From Gammaproteobacteria bacterium (GTDB lineage: Bacteria; Pseudomonadota; Gammaproteobacteria; Pseudomonadales; Azotimanducaceae), in NCBI GenBank assembly GCA_026708185.1, contig JAPOVK010000011.1, positions 18,645 through 82,644 on the forward strand: DNA of 64,000 nt, in the 5' to 3' direction. The notes beneath the pieces are model-generated. The model did not search any database. It saw only the letters and a list, made by a program, of their open reading frames with translations, and was not told where the DNA came from. A program made the translations under genes and the position numbers. Positions 8,013-17,360 of this stretch are shown here, piece after piece (within the stretch, counting starts at the first letter, position 1; each line of letters opens with the position of its first letter).

Positions 8013-8927
8013 AAGCGGCAGAAACGCGTATTGCTCCTCGTCGCGTTCGCCGGCGCGCTCACATTCGGGCACCCCGCTCTGGCGCTCCTCACCGGTGCGG
8101 TCGGGAGCCTCGTGCTGGCACCAGCGCTGCCGTCGTACGTCGACCGAGCCGGGAAGCTGTGCCTGCAGGCGGCGATCGTGCTGCTTGGCTTCACTTTGAA
8201 CGTCCAGGCGCTTTGGCAGACCAGCCGTGACTACGCGGGGACCATCCTGATCTTCGTCGTTGCGACGTTGGTTGTCGGGCTCGTGATCGGCCGGCTGGTC
8301 AGGGCCGATGAGGACCAGGCGCGGTTGCTGAGCACGGGGACTGCGATCTGCGGGGGGACCGCGATCGCGACGCTCGCGCCCATCATCCGCGCGCGGCCGG
8401 AGTCGGTGGCCATCGCGATCGGTATCGTGTTCCTGCTGAACGCCGTGGCCATCGTGCTGCTGCCGTGGCTCGGCCACGCCCTTGTAATGACCGAGGAACA
8501 GTTCGGCGTCTGGGTGGCGATGGCGATCCACGATACGAGTTCCGTCCTCGGGGCCGCTGCGATCTTCGGCGACCGTGCGCTCGAGGTCGCGACCACGGTC
8601 AAACTCTTGAGGACGCTCCTGCTTGTGCCGATCGCCTTGGTAGCGGGCATCCTGGTGCGCCAGAGCCAGGCCAAGCTTCGAATCCCCGCCTTCCTCGTGC
8701 TTTTCGTGGCGGCTTCCGTGATCGGGAGCGTCCTCGAACCACCGGTCGCGCTCACGTCCGTGGTGAAGGCGGCGAGCCACTTCCTGCTCGTGGCCGCGTT
8801 GTTCGGCATCGGGATGGAGATTCGGCGGACGACCATGGCATCCCTGAACGGCCGAGCGATCCTGCTGGGCATCGTGCTGTGCCTCCTCGTGTTGCCGATC
8901 ACGTGGCTCGCCGCGATGTCCTGGTGA
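8010..8927 (+). CDS. YeiH/UPF0324-family putative sulfate exporter
   Basis: 305 residues, mostly membrane-embedded with about nine or ten predicted helices. Family signatures of the UPF0324 (YeiH) group are present: 'AAIVLLGFTLN', 'STGTAICGGTAIATLAPII', 'AIHDTSSVLGAAAIFG', 'ATTVKLLRTLLLVPIAL' and 'FLLVAALFGIGMEI'. The family is often annotated as a putative sulfate exporter, but its substrate is poorly established. The ATG at 8010 forms the 3' end of the hairpin repeat copy B and has no clear Shine-Dalgarno sequence. An in-frame ATG at 7962 lies inside the repeat. Nothing nearby fixes the substrate. Confidence 0.85.
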   Translation: MKRQKRVLLLVAFAGALTFGHPALALLTGAVGSLVLAPALPSYVDRAGKLCLQAAIVLLGFTLNVQALWQTSRDYAGTILIFVVATLVVGLVIGRLVRADEDQARLLSTGTAICGGTAIATLAPIIRARPESVAIAIGIVFLLNAVAIVLLPWLGHALVMTEEQFGVWVAMAIHDTSSVLGAAAIFGDRALEVATTVKLLRTLLLVPIALVAGILVRQSQAKLRIPAFLVLFVAASVIGSVLEPPVALTSVVKAASHFLLVAALFGIGMEIRRTTMASLNGRAILLGIVLCLLVLPITWLAAMSW

Positions 8928-8990
8928 ACGGAATATCGGTATACGAAACGGTTATTTTGTCGGCGGAGACCGTTCCGGTAGGGTCGCGAA

Positions 8991-9080
8991 ATGGCTGTCG
9001 GAACCGTGTCCCTGGACTGGAAAAGCGTTGCCACGCTCGCGGTAGTGGCGGGCTTCTTCGTTCTGGCGATCGCCCTCTAA
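8991..9080 (+). CDS. Possible 29-residue single-helix membrane peptide
   Basis: A short frame, ATG 8991 to TAA 9080, encodes 29 residues: a short polar start, 'DWKS', then a continuous hydrophobic stretch of about 16 residues to the end. AGGG lies about 7 nt upstream. Small one-helix proteins like this are common and often missed. There is no family evidence, and the frame could be chance. It lies between the YeiH-like gene and the converging cytochrome gene. Confidence 0.35.
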   Translation: MAVGTVSLDWKSVATLAVVAGFFVLAIAL

Positions 9081-9147
9081 CCCGCCAATCCCCGCCTTCG
9101 TCCGGGAATCTCAATCGGGCTGACGCCGCCCGAAGCGTTCCTTTGTG

Positions 9148-11379
9148 TCAAGGGGCGATGATCTCGGCGAGCCGGCGCCGATAGGTCTGGGCTTCGAACG
9201 AGCCGGGATCGGTGTAGGCGATGAGCGCGCGCAACAGGTCGGGGTCCCACGGCCAGCGGCCCAGGCCCGCGCGCAACGTCTCGAGGGCGGCATCATGTTG
9301 GCCCAGCGAGTATTGGGCGACGCCGTAGGTGTAGACGAAGTACGCGGTCGTATCCGCCACCGTGGCGGCCCGTTCAAGTGGAGTTAGCGCCTCGGCATGG
9401 CGTCCGCGGCGGACCAGGTGCAGGCCGAACGCCGCGTTGGCCACCGCACTGTCCGGTGCGACGACCAGCGCTCGCTTAAGCAGCGAGGCGGTTTGCGACT
9501 CGTCGCCGGCGCGGCGAAGGAAGTCGGCATAGTCGACCAACGCGGGCACGAACCCGGGCTCGATGTCGAGCGCACGGCGGTAGGCGCGCCCGGCTGCTTC
9601 GGGTCGCGCCAGCGAGTCCTCGAAGCGGGCCAGCGCGTTTTGCGTGGCCGCGAGGTCGGCGCTTGCGCCAAGGAATCGCCGGTGCTCCGCGAAGAGCGAG
9701 GCAACCCCAGTTTGCGCGGCGCGTGGCAGCGCGCTAGCCACCTCGGAAAGCGCGAGGCCCATCTCGAAGCGAACGCTCGCCGCCGGGTCGTCCAACCGGG
9801 TTCGCAGGAGGCTCCAGCGTTCCGCGGGCGGCTGGCCGCGCGTTCCGGCGACGGCGCCGTGACGCACCAGCGGATGGGGATCGTCTAGGGCGCGAGCAAG
9901 TAGGGTGCGCACGGTATGCGCCGGCAATGCGGCCGACTCGGCGAGCAGAGTCGCCTTGACCATCACCGGCGCGTCGCCACCGACCAAAGCAACCAGCGCC
10001 GCGACCGAACCGGGGTCGCGGCGCAACAGGCGATCGTGGACTCGCGCCCAGTGGTCCTGTTCGGGCACACCCCACGCTGCGAGCCGTTCTCCGGCCCAGG
10101 CGTTCGACCGCTCCGCGTGACAGCCCGTGCAGGCGTTGGGGACGCCGAGTTCCGCGGACAGCGCGGGCCGCGGGATCGTGAAGGCGTGGTCGCGGCGGTC
10201 GTCGACGCCCATATAAGTCCGGGCGGGCATATGGCAGTCCACGCATGCGCTGCCCGGCTCGCCGGGACGGTGGCGATGGTGGGCCGCTACGTCGTACGCG
10301 CCGGGTTGATGGCAGCGTGCGCAGACCGCGTTGCCTTGTGCGAGTGGGGCGCCGCTGTGGGGGTCATGGCAGTCGCCGCAGGTGACGCCGCGGGCGTGCA
10401 TGCGGCTCTGCAGGAACGAGCCGAGGACGAAGGTCTCTTCACGGATCTGGCCGTCGACGAAGTAGAGGCCATCGCGAGCCAGTTCGAGCCGGTAGGCGTC
10501 GTGGAAGCCGTGGCCCATCGGCTTGTCGGTGAGCGCCGTTCGCAGGGCATGGCAACCGCCGCACATGTCGGTTTCTCGCGCGGTGCCTCGGCGGTCGGGA
10601 ACCGCGATCTGCTCGTCTGGCAGAAAACGCCAAGCGACGCGCTGGGTTGGCCCGTTCGGAAAGCCGGCGTGTGGCTGTGTGTCGGGCGAGCCTTCGCGAA
10701 TGAATCGGACGTGGCCGCCGCCCGCGCCGTGGCACGCTTCGCAGGCCACGTTGATTTCGCTGTAGGTGGCGGTGGCGCCGTCGGCGCCTGCCTTCGTCAC
10801 TACGTTGGTCGAGTGGCATGCAGCGCATTGGCTTGCCCAGTTGAGGGCGTGGCCGGTCCAGTGGAACGGATGGTCCGGCTCGATGTCCTCGTCCGGTTGC
10901 AGGTGGAACCAGCGTTGCCCGCCTTGGTCCGCGGGCCGCGCATCCCACGCGATGCCGAACGCCTGCAACCGTCCGTGGCCGGCGTCGACCAGGTACTGCT
11001 GCAACGGTCGATGGCCGAACGTATAGCGAACGGGGAATCGGTCGCGCTCCCCGGAACCGCCGATGGTGTCGACGTGGAAGGGGCCGGTGTCGGATTCCTG
11101 GAAGCGCGTCTCGACGTCGTGGAAGGTGACGGCTGCGCCCGAAAAGTCACCGAGGACCGTCGCATCGGTCGCGATGCGCATCGACCGGTAGTGGTCGGAC
11201 TGCGTCCAGAGCGCGTACTCATCGGGGTGGCACGAGCGACATGCGCCCGATCCGACGAACGCGTCCGCGGGGGTCTCAGACGGCGCTGCCAGCGAGCCGC
11301 AGGCCAGGTTGACGGCCACGGTGACGGTCCATACGCGTGGGAAGGCCTGTGCGTGCCCGCGCTTCGCCGCGGCGCACAT
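9148..11379 (-). CDS. Eight-heme c-type cytochrome with C-terminal TPR region
   Basis: 743 residues. After a hydrophobic N-terminus (export signal) there are eight CxxCH heme-binding motifs in the N-terminal 420 residues: CRSCH, CAACH, CEACH, CGGCH, CGDCH, CARCH, CVDCH and CTGCH. The C-terminal third is helical with HEAT-like and tetratricopeptide repeats ('ALDIEPGFVPALVDYADFL', 'YGVAQYSLGQHDAALETL'). It resembles the cytochrome c554/NrfA-like multiheme group fused to TPRs. A periplasmic electron-transfer or oxidoreductase role is likely, but the substrate is unknown. Its ATG at 11379 directly follows the stop codon of the upstream ABC exporter gene with no spacing, so translation is probably coupled. 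Confidence 0.9.
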   Translation of the reverse strand: MCAAAKRGHAQAFPRVWTVTVAVNLACGSLAAPSETPADAFVGSGACRSCHPDEYALWTQSDHYRSMRIATDATVLGDFSGAAVTFHDVETRFQESDTGPFHVDTIGGSGERDRFPVRYTFGHRPLQQYLVDAGHGRLQAFGIAWDARPADQGGQRWFHLQPDEDIEPDHPFHWTGHALNWASQCAACHSTNVVTKAGADGATATYSEINVACEACHGAGGGHVRFIREGSPDTQPHAGFPNGPTQRVAWRFLPDEQIAVPDRRGTARETDMCGGCHALRTALTDKPMGHGFHDAYRLELARDGLYFVDGQIREETFVLGSFLQSRMHARGVTCGDCHDPHSGAPLAQGNAVCARCHQPGAYDVAAHHRHRPGEPGSACVDCHMPARTYMGVDDRRDHAFTIPRPALSAELGVPNACTGCHAERSNAWAGERLAAWGVPEQDHWARVHDRLLRRDPGSVAALVALVGGDAPVMVKATLLAESAALPAHTVRTLLARALDDPHPLVRHGAVAGTRGQPPAERWSLLRTRLDDPAASVRFEMGLALSEVASALPRAAQTGVASLFAEHRRFLGASADLAATQNALARFEDSLARPEAAGRAYRRALDIEPGFVPALVDYADFLRRAGDESQTASLLKRALVVAPDSAVANAAFGLHLVRRGRHAEALTPLERAATVADTTAYFVYTYGVAQYSLGQHDAALETLRAGLGRWPWDPDLLRALIAYTDPGSFEAQTYRRRLAEIIAP

Positions 11380-14300
11380 CTACACCGCCATCTGCCGTCC
11401 GACGAGGCGACTGTAGAGGCCGCCGCGGGCGAGCAACTCGTCGTGGTTGCCGATTTCCGTCGTGCGGCCGGCGTCGAGCACGACGATGCGATCGGCGTTG
11501 CGCACCGTGGAGAGCCGGTGCGCGATGACGATGGTCGTGCGTTCGGTCATCAGCTCTTCGAGAGCGCGGCGTACGGCCTGTTCGTTGACCGCGTCGAGAT
11601 GCGAGGTCGCCTCGTCGAGGATGAGCACCTGGGCATCCTTCAGGAACGCCCGCGCGATGGCGACCCGTTGTCGCTGCCCGCCGGAAAGCCGAACGCCCCG
11701 CTCGCCGACACGGGTCTCGAGGCCGTCCGGGAGGGCCTCGACGAACGGGCCCAGCGAGGCCCGGCGCACCGCCTCGTCGAGTTGCGCGGTGGTCGCCTCC
11801 GGTTTCGCGATGAGGATGTTGGCCCGCAGTGTCTCGTTGAAGAGGTACGTGTCCTGCGTGACCAGCGCCACCCGATCGCGCAGTTCGTCGAGCCGGTACT
11901 CGCCGAGGTCGTGGCCATCGAAGCGGATGACGCCCGACCCGGGATCCCAGAACCGCATCAAGAGATGCGCCGCGGTGGTCTTGCCGGCCCCCGAAGGGCC
12001 GACCAGCGCCAACGTCTTGCCTGCCGGCACGGTGAAGGTCGCCCCGTCGAGGGCAAGGCGGCGGTTGCCGAGATAGGAGAAGCTGACGTCGCGGACCTCG
12101 ATCTCGACTCCTCCCGACCGCGCGGGCGCGCCCACCCCAGGCCCGTCGCTCACCGCTTCGACCTCGTTGTGGACCGCGTACAGCCGCCGCGTCGCACCGA
12201 GGGTGTCGGCGAGTTGGCGCCCGATGTGGGCGATCTCGGACACGGGTAGAAACGCAGCCATCGCGAGGAGGGTCAGCATGGGCAGGATCGCGGGGTCCAG
12301 GGCATCGGTGCCCACCAGGTGCGTGCCGGTCGCCACCACGACCAGTCCCCCGAGACCGGTGACGGCCTCCAGGATCGCCGTCTGCCTCGTCAGGTCGGCG
12401 TAGAACGGAAGTCGCAGCGCCGTGTGCCGTTCGATGCGCGCGACGAACTCCTCGCCGCGAGCCTTCGTGCGCTGGAACGCGAGGATCTCCGCGAGCCCCT
12501 GGATGGTGTCGACAGCGTGGGCGTTCATGTCGCCGAAGGCCTCCCGCGCCCGTGAGCCCAGCGCGTCGATGCGCCGCCTTGCCAGAACCGGGCTGATCGC
12601 CACTATGGCGAGGAACGGCGCAAGAGCGAGCGCCATGGGCCAGCCGAACCAGGCGAGAGTTCCGACGACGGCTGCGGGCACCAGCACGGCGACGAGGAAC
12701 GGCGCCACGGTGTGCGCGAAGAAGTACTCGACGAGTTCGACGTCGTGGGTCGCCATGCCCACCAGGTCGCCGGTTCGACGGCGGACCAGGTAGGCCGGCG
12801 CGAGCCGGTCGAGTTTTTCATACAAGGCGATGCGCATCTCCGCGAGCATGCGGAAGGCCATATCGTGCGCGAACCACGACTCGAGCCAGTGCAGCGCGCC
12901 GCTCAGGGGCGCGACGATCGCGAGGACACCCAGGTACGGCATGAACGGCTCACCGCGCTTCACCGCGGCGACGGCGAGCGCGCTGGCAACGCCCACGCCG
13001 ATCAGGGACGCGACCCGCGCGATCCCCAAGGTCAAGACGAGCGAGAACTTCCCCTTCCACGGCACGACCTGGCGCAACAGTTCGCGGAAGACGCCGGTCC
13101 AGCCCATGCCTTCGGCACGCAGGATCGCATCGGTGGGTTCGGCGTGGGCGCGGGCGTCGTCGACAAGAACATCCTCGAGTGGAACCTCCTGCGGCTTCCC
13201 GTGGCCGTCGGTCGAGACCAGGGATGGGCCGGGGCGTGCACCTTCCTCGGCCTGAGCTTCCATGAGCCGGAAGTACGCGCCCCCGGCACGCATCAGCGAG
13301 TCGTGGTCGCCCACCTCCACGATCGCGCCCTGGTCGAGCACCAGGATGCGGTCCGCGGCAATCACGCTCGACAGGCGGTGCGCGAAGATGAGCGTCGTGC
13401 GGCCCCGCATGAGTCGATCGAGCGCGGAATGGATCACCGCCTCGTTCTCCGCGTCCACCGCGGAGAGTGCCTCGTCGAGTATCAGGATCGGCGCGTCGCG
13501 CAGCAGGGCGCGGGCGATCGCGAGGCGTTGCCGCTGCCCGCCGGAGAGCTTGATGCCGCGCTCGCCAACAACGGTGGCGTAGCCATCTGGAAGCCGCGTG
13601 ACAAACTCGTGCGCATTCGCCGCGCGTGCGGCGGCCTCGATCTCTTCGGCCGTCGCGTCGGGTTTGCCGAAACGTACGTTGTCCTCGACGGTGCCGTGGA
13701 AGAGATAGGTGTCCTGGTTCACCACGGCGACGTTGGGGTAGACGTCGTCGATGCTGAGGTCGCGCAGATCGTGCCCGCCGATCCGGACGACCCCGGCATC
13801 GGGGTCGTAGAAACGCAACAGCAAGCGCACGATGGTGGACTTTCCCGCGCCGCTCTCGCCTACGAAGCCGACCCGTTCGCCGGCTTCGACGCGAAACGAG
13901 AGCCCCCGATGCGCTGCGCGCCGTCCGCCCGGGTAGGCGAACGAGACGTCGTCGAACGCAACGACCGGAGCGATCGGGCCGTCGACGGCCACGGGCGTCA
14001 ACGGTGGTTCGACTCGCGGTCGCGCATCGAGCAGCGTGAAGATGTCCCGAGCCGCGGCCCGGCTCATCATGCCGTTGTGCAGGAGCGCGCGAAGATCGCG
14101 CTGTGGCCGGAACACCTCGATGCCCATCATCAGCACGACGAGGAGGATCTCGAGACTCATCTGCCCTTGGGAGACGCGCCAAGCGCCGAGCCCGAGCACC
14201 GCGGCCGTGCCGACGGCGACGCCCAAGTCGGTGAGCCCGCGGTTGCCCGCGTTGGTCGCGAGCACCCACATCGTGCTGCGGAACACCTCGTGAGCCTTTT

Positions 14301-14994
14301 GGGCAAGGAGTCGCCCACGGGCCGCGCTCTGACCGAAGGCCTTGAGGGTGGCAAGCCCCTGGATGGCATCGAGGAACTCCGCCGCGAAGGCGCGGTAGGC
14401 CTGGGAGCGGCGCATGCTGCTCTTCGCCTCGAAGCGCTGGAACGAAGCCGGCACGAACAGGGTGAACATGGCGAAGCCGAACATCAGCGCGGCCACCGGC
14501 AGGTCGTAGAACGCCAGTAGCGCGAAGACCACCATAGGCGTGATCACGGAGACCAGCAGTTGCGGCAGGTACTGGCCGAAGTAGGTCTCGAGCTGCTCGA
14601 CCCCGTCGATCATCGAGATCATCACCGCGCCGGTCCGCTCAAGGCCGAAGTGGGCCGGGCCCAGGGCGACCGCCTTGTCGTACAACTGCTTGCGAAGGGC
14701 CAACTGCACGCGGATCGCCGTACGATGCGCGACCATCGCGCGCGTATGCTCGATCCAACCGCGCAGCACCATGACCGCGGCCACGGCGGCCAACGGGGCG
14801 ACCAGGTCGGCGAACGTCGCACCTCCGAAGACGCGCGCGAGAAGCCATCCGAGCAGCCCGAGTCGGCCAATCCCGACCAGCGACGAGGCGATGCCCATGC
14901 CGACGGTTGCCGCTATGCGCAAGCGCACACCGCGCGTGAACTGCCAAAGACGGGTGTCGAAGAGCATGAAGCGGCGCGCGCCCCTTAAGCGCAT
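11380..14994 (-). CDS. Fused two-half ABC exporter, CydDC-like
   Basis: About 1,200 residues holding two complete half-transporters. Each has a six-helix membrane domain followed by an ATPase. ATPase 1 has Walker A 'GESGAGKST', signature 'LSGGQRQRL' and Walker B 'ILILDEALS'. ATPase 2 has 'GPSGAGKTT', 'LSGGQRQRV' and 'VLILDEATS'. The first membrane domain resembles CydD and the second CydC, usually separate subunits of a thiol (cysteine/glutathione) or heme-related exporter needed for cytochrome assembly. The multiheme cytochrome gene follows immediately, which supports a cytochrome-maturation role. I start at the ATG at 14994; an ATG at 14967 is also possible, and the frame is open to 15210 but would overlap the divergent gene. 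Confidence 0.85.
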   Translation of the reverse strand: MRLRGARRFMLFDTRLWQFTRGVRLRIAATVGMGIASSLVGIGRLGLLGWLLARVFGGATFADLVAPLAAVAAVMVLRGWIEHTRAMVAHRTAIRVQLALRKQLYDKAVALGPAHFGLERTGAVMISMIDGVEQLETYFGQYLPQLLVSVITPMVVFALLAFYDLPVAALMFGFAMFTLFVPASFQRFEAKSSMRRSQAYRAFAAEFLDAIQGLATLKAFGQSAARGRLLAQKAHEVFRSTMWVLATNAGNRGLTDLGVAVGTAAVLGLGAWRVSQGQMSLEILLVVLMMGIEVFRPQRDLRALLHNGMMSRAAARDIFTLLDARPRVEPPLTPVAVDGPIAPVVAFDDVSFAYPGGRRAAHRGLSFRVEAGERVGFVGESGAGKSTIVRLLLRFYDPDAGVVRIGGHDLRDLSIDDVYPNVAVVNQDTYLFHGTVEDNVRFGKPDATAEEIEAAARAANAHEFVTRLPDGYATVVGERGIKLSGGQRQRLAIARALLRDAPILILDEALSAVDAENEAVIHSALDRLMRGRTTLIFAHRLSSVIAADRILVLDQGAIVEVGDHDSLMRAGGAYFRLMEAQAEEGARPGPSLVSTDGHGKPQEVPLEDVLVDDARAHAEPTDAILRAEGMGWTGVFRELLRQVVPWKGKFSLVLTLGIARVASLIGVGVASALAVAAVKRGEPFMPYLGVLAIVAPLSGALHWLESWFAHDMAFRMLAEMRIALYEKLDRLAPAYLVRRRTGDLVGMATHDVELVEYFFAHTVAPFLVAVLVPAAVVGTLAWFGWPMALALAPFLAIVAISPVLARRRIDALGSRAREAFGDMNAHAVDTIQGLAEILAFQRTKARGEEFVARIERHTALRLPFYADLTRQTAILEAVTGLGGLVVVATGTHLVGTDALDPAILPMLTLLAMAAFLPVSEIAHIGRQLADTLGATRRLYAVHNEVEAVSDGPGVGAPARSGGVEIEVRDVSFSYLGNRRLALDGATFTVPAGKTLALVGPSGAGKTTAAHLLMRFWDPGSGVIRFDGHDLGEYRLDELRDRVALVTQDTYLFNETLRANILIAKPEATTAQLDEAVRRASLGPFVEALPDGLETRVGERGVRLSGGQRQRVAIARAFLKDAQVLILDEATSHLDAVNEQAVRRALEELMTERTTIVIAHRLSTVRNADRIVVLDAGRTTEIGNHDELLARGGLYSRLVGRQMAV

Positions 14995-15073
14995 CGTTAC
15001 CGCGTCAAATAGTAGCGGCTTGGACTTCGGAGCGAACGCGGCATGTGCCAGACTGTGGAACCGACGTGGCCGA

Positions 15074-16417
15074 ATGGTTATTACGATGGTGCTTCCCGCG
15101 CACCACAACGGCAGCTTCTGGTTCGACTCGCTGGACGATCTTCCCGAGCCCAGAGCGCCCGCTGCGCTGCCGTCGCGAACGGATGTCGCCATCGTCGGCG
15201 GCGGCTTCACCGGGCTGTGGACCGCCTACTACCTCCGCCGTCATCGGCCGGACCTGGGCATCACGGTGTTCGAAGCCGAGACCGTCGGCTTCGGGGCGAG
15301 CGGGCGCAACGGCGGTTGGTGCATGGGCATGGCCATGGGGATCGACGAGCGTCTCGCGGCCCCCGACCCATCGGCGGGCCTCGCCCTGCTGCACGCCATG
15401 CACGACACGGTGGACGAAGTCGGCCGGGTCTGCCAGGCGGAGAACATCGACTGCCACTTCGCCAAGGGCGGCACGTTGACCGTTGCGACGACAGTCAAAC
15501 AAGCGGATGCGCTTCGCAAGCATGTGGCGAGGCGGCATGCGCTGGGGTTCACGGAGGACGACTTCCGGTGGCTTCCGCCTGGCGAGTCGGCGACCCGCAT
15601 CGGCATGCAGCCCAATCTCGGGGCCGCCTACACGAGCCACTGCGCTGCGATCCACCCGGCGCGCCTCGTGCGCGGACTGGCGGAGACCGTGCGCCGCGCC
15701 GGGGTCGCCGTCCATGAGCGCACCCCGGTGCTCGCGATCGACGCCGGGCGGATCGAGACTCCGCGGGGCGAGGTGCGAGCGCCGGTCATCCTGCGCGCTA
15801 CCGAGGCGTATACCGGCACGATCCGCGGCCACGCGCGAGACCTCCTACCCCTCTACAGCATGATGGTCGCGACGGAGCCGTTGTCCGAGGCGACCTGGCG
15901 CGAGGTCGGCCTTGCGAACCGCGAGACCTTCGGCGATGCCCGGCGCGTCACCACCTACGGCCAGCGCACCATCGATGGGCGCCTGGCCTTCGGCTGCCGG
16001 GTCGGCTACCGGTACGGGTCACGGATCCTGCGCCGCATCGAGACTCCGGATCGCGCCCTTGCCGCGGTCGAAGCGACGCTGCGCACCTTGCTGCCGGCGA
16101 TCGGCGATGCGCGCGTCACCCACCGTTGGGGCGGCGTGCTGGGCGCTCCGCGCCATGGCCGGCCGTTCGTCACGTTCAACCGCGACAGCGGACTCGGGGC
16201 GGCGGGCGGCTACACCGGCGAAGGCGTCGCTGCGTCCAACCTCGCCGGCCGGATCCTCGCCGACCTGGTACTTGAGCGCTCGACGCCGCTTGTTCAACTC
16301 GCCTGGGTCGACGACGAGGTGCCGCGAAAGTGGCCCGTGGAGCCGTTACGCTGGCTGGGCACGAAGACGATGTTCGCCCTCGCGCGGCTGGCCGATCATC
16401 GGGAGATGTCGCGATGA
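15074..16417 (+). CDS. FAD-dependent oxidoreductase (DAO family)
   Basis: 447 residues. The N-terminal FAD-binding Rossmann motif is 'VAIVGGGFTGLWTAYYL' with the acidic strand end 'ITVFEAE', followed by 'GASGRNGGWC', typical of the glycine oxidase/PuuB-like DAO family. Near the C-terminus 'YTGEGVAASNLAGRILADL' closes the FAD site. These enzymes oxidise amines or amino acids; PuuB-type gamma-glutamylputrescine oxidase is one close relative, but the substrate is not fixed here. The ATG at 15074 is used; 15086 is an in-frame alternative. It is the first gene of a compact operon, and its stop overlaps the next start as ATGA. Confidence 0.88.
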   Translation: MVITMVLPAHHNGSFWFDSLDDLPEPRAPAALPSRTDVAIVGGGFTGLWTAYYLRRHRPDLGITVFEAETVGFGASGRNGGWCMGMAMGIDERLAAPDPSAGLALLHAMHDTVDEVGRVCQAENIDCHFAKGGTLTVATTVKQADALRKHVARRHALGFTEDDFRWLPPGESATRIGMQPNLGAAYTSHCAAIHPARLVRGLAETVRRAGVAVHERTPVLAIDAGRIETPRGEVRAPVILRATEAYTGTIRGHARDLLPLYSMMVATEPLSEATWREVGLANRETFGDARRVTTYGQRTIDGRLAFGCRVGYRYGSRILRRIETPDRALAAVEATLRTLLPAIGDARVTHRWGGVLGAPRHGRPFVTFNRDSGLGAAGGYTGEGVAASNLAGRILADLVLERSTPLVQLAWVDDEVPRKWPVEPLRWLGTKTMFALARLADHREMSR

Positions 16418-16611
16418 CACCGTTCACCTGGACGCGCGACAGCATTCTCGGTCATCTGCATTCGACCTCCCGATTCTCCTTGGCGGCGTTGGGGGATGAA
16501 CGCGAGGACTTCGACAACGTCGTCCTCGCGGCCCTGGGTCCGGACGCTTCCGACCGTTTTCCGCAAGAGGTGTCGTGTGGCTACACGATCGGTTGGAATG
16601 GTGGCGGATGA
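16414..16611 (+). CDS. Short protein resembling the tail of a SAM methyltransferase
   Basis: 65 residues starting at the ATG at 16414, which overlaps the previous stop (ATGA), and ending in another ATGA overlap with the next gene. The sequence ('FTWTRDSILGHLHSTSRFS', a helix with acidic residues, then 'FPQEVSCGYTIG') looks like the C-terminal end found in some class I SAM-dependent methyltransferases. Without the Rossmann core it cannot bind SAM. It may be a truncated remnant kept in frame because it couples translation of its neighbours, or a small protein of its own. The similarity is from memory of family patterns and is uncertain. Confidence 0.55.
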   Translation: MTPFTWTRDSILGHLHSTSRFSLAALGDEREDFDNVVLAALGPDASDRFPQEVSCGYTIGWNGGG

Positions 16612-17360
16612 CCTCGATGGATGCCTCGGCTGACTACGACCCCTTCGCCCGGGTGTACAACCTGCATTGGGGCTCCTATGCCAGGCTGGTGGTCCCGATT
16701 CTTGAGCACCTCGTCTTGCAGCATCTCCCGCGCCGCGCGCCTGTGCTGGACCTGTGTTGCGGCACCGGTCAATTGGCGGCGCGCCTTACCGAGGACGGCT
16801 ACAAGGTCACCGGGGTCGACATCTCAGGGTCGATGATCGAAATCGCCCGGGCGGCTGCGGCCGGCGCGGACTTCCATGTCCAAGACGTTCGTCACCCACT
16901 GCCGGTAGGCGGCTTCGCAGCCGCGCTGTCGACGTTCGACAGTCTCAACCACATGATGACGCTCGAGGATCTGACGCGCGTGTTCCAAAACGTCCGCGAT
17001 GTGCTCGGCACGAACGGGCACTTCGCCTTCGATCTCAACATGGCTGCGGCCTACGAGGCGCGATGGCGGGGAACCTTCGCCTACGTCGAGGACGACCACG
17101 TGTGCGCCCTGCGGTCGTCCCACGATCTGGCGGCGCGAACAGGCCGGATGGACCTGACCATCTTCGAGTTGGCCCGGGGCGCGTGGACGCGGGCGGACTT
17201 GAGCCTGATGCAGCGATGGTATGCCAAAGACGAGGTCCTCGCCGCGCTCCGAGCCGCAGGTTTCACGGACAGCCGTTCGTTCTCGGCCGACGAACCGATT
17301 GCCGTAGGATGTCCAGCATTGCCTGGCCGCATGTTCTTTGTCGCCAGGGCGCCGCGTTGA
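16608..17360 (+). CDS. Class I SAM-dependent methyltransferase
   Basis: 250 residues with motif I 'VLDLCCGTGQLAARL' near residue 45, motif II acidic end 'VTGVDIS', and the motif IV/V region 'FHVQDVRHPLP' and 'GGFAAALSTFDSLNHM'. This is the Methyltransf_25-type fold with a small beta-sheet insert near the C-terminus ('RRGTFAYVEDDHV'-like region). The ATG at 16608 overlaps the previous stop by 4 nt, and its own stop overlaps a TTG start of the next gene. The substrate is unknown; the operon context with an amine-type oxidoreductase suggests small-molecule metabolism. Confidence 0.87.
   Translation: MTSMDASADYDPFARVYNLHWGSYARLVVPILEHLVLQHLPRRAPVLDLCCGTGQLAARLTEDGYKVTGVDISGSMIEIARAAAAGADFHVQDVRHPLPVGGFAAALSTFDSLNHMMTLEDLTRVFQNVRDVLGTNGHFAFDLNMAAAYEARWRGTFAYVEDDHVCALRSSHDLAARTGRMDLTIFELARGAWTRADLSLMQRWYAKDEVLAALRAAGFTDSRSFSADEPIAVGCPALPGRMFFVARAPR

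Noticed and set aside
9916..12249. 777-codon open frame on the plus strand
   Set aside because: Lies antisense to the cytochrome and ABC genes, which have clear motifs; no family-like sequence.
12712..14520. 602-codon open frame on the plus strand
   Set aside because: Antisense shadow of the ABC exporter.
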